In this document: positions 62,875 to 64,000 of the stretch, piece by piece
How positions within the stretch are numbered: the first letter of the stretch is position 1
Layout: each line of letters starts with the position of its first letter
From: Yersinia ruckeri ATCC 29473
GTDB taxonomy: Bacteria; Pseudomonadota; Gammaproteobacteria; Enterobacterales; Enterobacteriaceae
DNA: 64,000 nt
Direction: 5' to 3'
NCBI RefSeq assembly: GCF_000754815.1
Contig: NZ_KN150747.1
Coordinates: 2,201,908-2,265,907, forward strand
The notes under the pieces: generated by a model
Database searches by the model: none
Told to the model about the DNA's origin: nothing
What the model saw: the letters and a program-made list of their open reading frames with translations, nothing else
Translations under genes and position numbers: made by a program

Positions 62875-62985
62875 ATGAGTAACGGTGTTTGTTTGAATAA
62901 ACGTTTAATCCATTGTGATAATAATCGCAGAGTGAATTCTGTGGAGGTGCAACTGGCGTCACAGCACGATAAAACTACCGAATAA
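62875..62985 (+). CDS. Possible 36-residue small protein
   Basis: ATG frame encoding a polar peptide (MSNGVCLNKRLIHCDNNR, ending QHDKTTE). No clear ribosome binding site; a small hairpin follows. It may be chance or a remnant. Confidence 0.15.
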   Translation: MSNGVCLNKRLIHCDNNRRVNSVEVQLASQHDKTTE

Positions 62986-63148
62986 GTCCGCTGATAGGCG
63001 GAGTGCGGTTTTATGATATCTGACATGGACAACAAGGAGAGTAGGTTATCTGATAGCGACACCTCACGGAACGGGAGATTATTTTAGCGAGGAAAGGCCG
63101 TCTAAATAGAAATTAACAGCCTCTCCCAAATTCAGTGCTGATTAGTTT

Positions 63149-64000
<852 letters not shown>

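Larger units (their letters stand above)
62203..63148. other. Gene-poor, strongly AT-rich region upstream of the AHL synthase
   Basis: About 950 bases. From 62203 to 62620 the sequence is very AT-rich. A perfect dyad TCTCATT-AAG-AATGAGA lies at 62744-62760. A possible 36-codon frame is at 62875-62985, followed by a TCCGC/GCGGA hairpin. No gene is convincing; promoters for the AHL synthase must lie in the left part. Confidence 0.5.

Noticed and set aside
62841-63062. 73-codon minus-strand frame before the beta-glucosidase gene
   Set aside because: No ribosome binding site; Leu/Ser-rich composition typical of a shadow frame in AT-rich DNA.

Overview
The window is a chromosomal segment of an enterobacterium, most likely a Yersinia species. 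Gene order follows the E. coli 23-25 min region closely (solA-bssS-dinI-pyrC; rne/rluC; yceF, yceD-rpmF-plsX-fabHDG-acpP-fabF-pabC-mltG-tmk-holB-tatD family; ptsG; hinT-ycfL-lpoB-thiK-nagZ-ycfP; ndh; ycfJ; mfd; lolCDE-nagK-cobB; pepT; roxA; phoPQ; purB-hflD-mnmA-nudJ-rluE; icd). The proteins are diverged from E. coli, and there is an EsaI/EsaR-type acyl-homoserine-lactone (AHL) pair of the kind found in Yersinia and Pantoea. No rRNA, tRNA, CRISPR array, insertion sequence or prophage was seen.

Layout. Bases 1-4.3 kb hold a gene tail, a VOC-fold protein, a POT peptide transporter, a YciI-family gene broken by a one-base frameshift, and a late lipid A acyltransferase. Bases 4.7-12.4 kb hold trhO, tqsA, an atypical receiver/LuxR-type regulator, solA, bssS, LexA-controlled dinI, pyrC and a small monooxygenase-like gene. 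At 12.7-14.2 kb is an accessory gene for a 507-residue endonuclease/exonuclease/phosphatase (EEP) protein whose catalytic motifs are in circularly permuted order; it is the most unusual gene here. Bases 14.4-31 kb hold RNase E with its long leader, rluC, and the lipid synthesis/replication operon. Bases 31-39.5 kb hold ptsG with Mlc and SgrS control signals, the cell-wall and thiamine salvage cluster, ndh with an FNR-like box, and ycfJ. Bases 39.8-50 kb hold mfd, the LolCDE lipoprotein exporter, nagK, cobB and pepT. Bases 50-60 kb hold roxA, phoQ/phoP with an extra outer-membrane beta-barrel gene between phoP and purB, the tRNA modification genes and icd. Bases 60-64 kb are AT-rich: a luxR/luxI pair with overlapping 3' ends, a lux-box-like dyad inside the luxR promoter, a gene-poor stretch, and the C-terminal part of a GH1 6-phospho-beta-glucosidase.

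Functional links. The fab cluster carries malonyl/acyl-ACP chemistry that feeds both phospholipid (plsX) and lipid A (the late acyltransferase) synthesis. LolCDE and LpoB serve the envelope, and NagZ and NagK recycle wall sugars. The AHL synthase also draws on the acyl-ACP pool. Function calls come from reading the translated sequences and recalled family knowledge; no database search was run.
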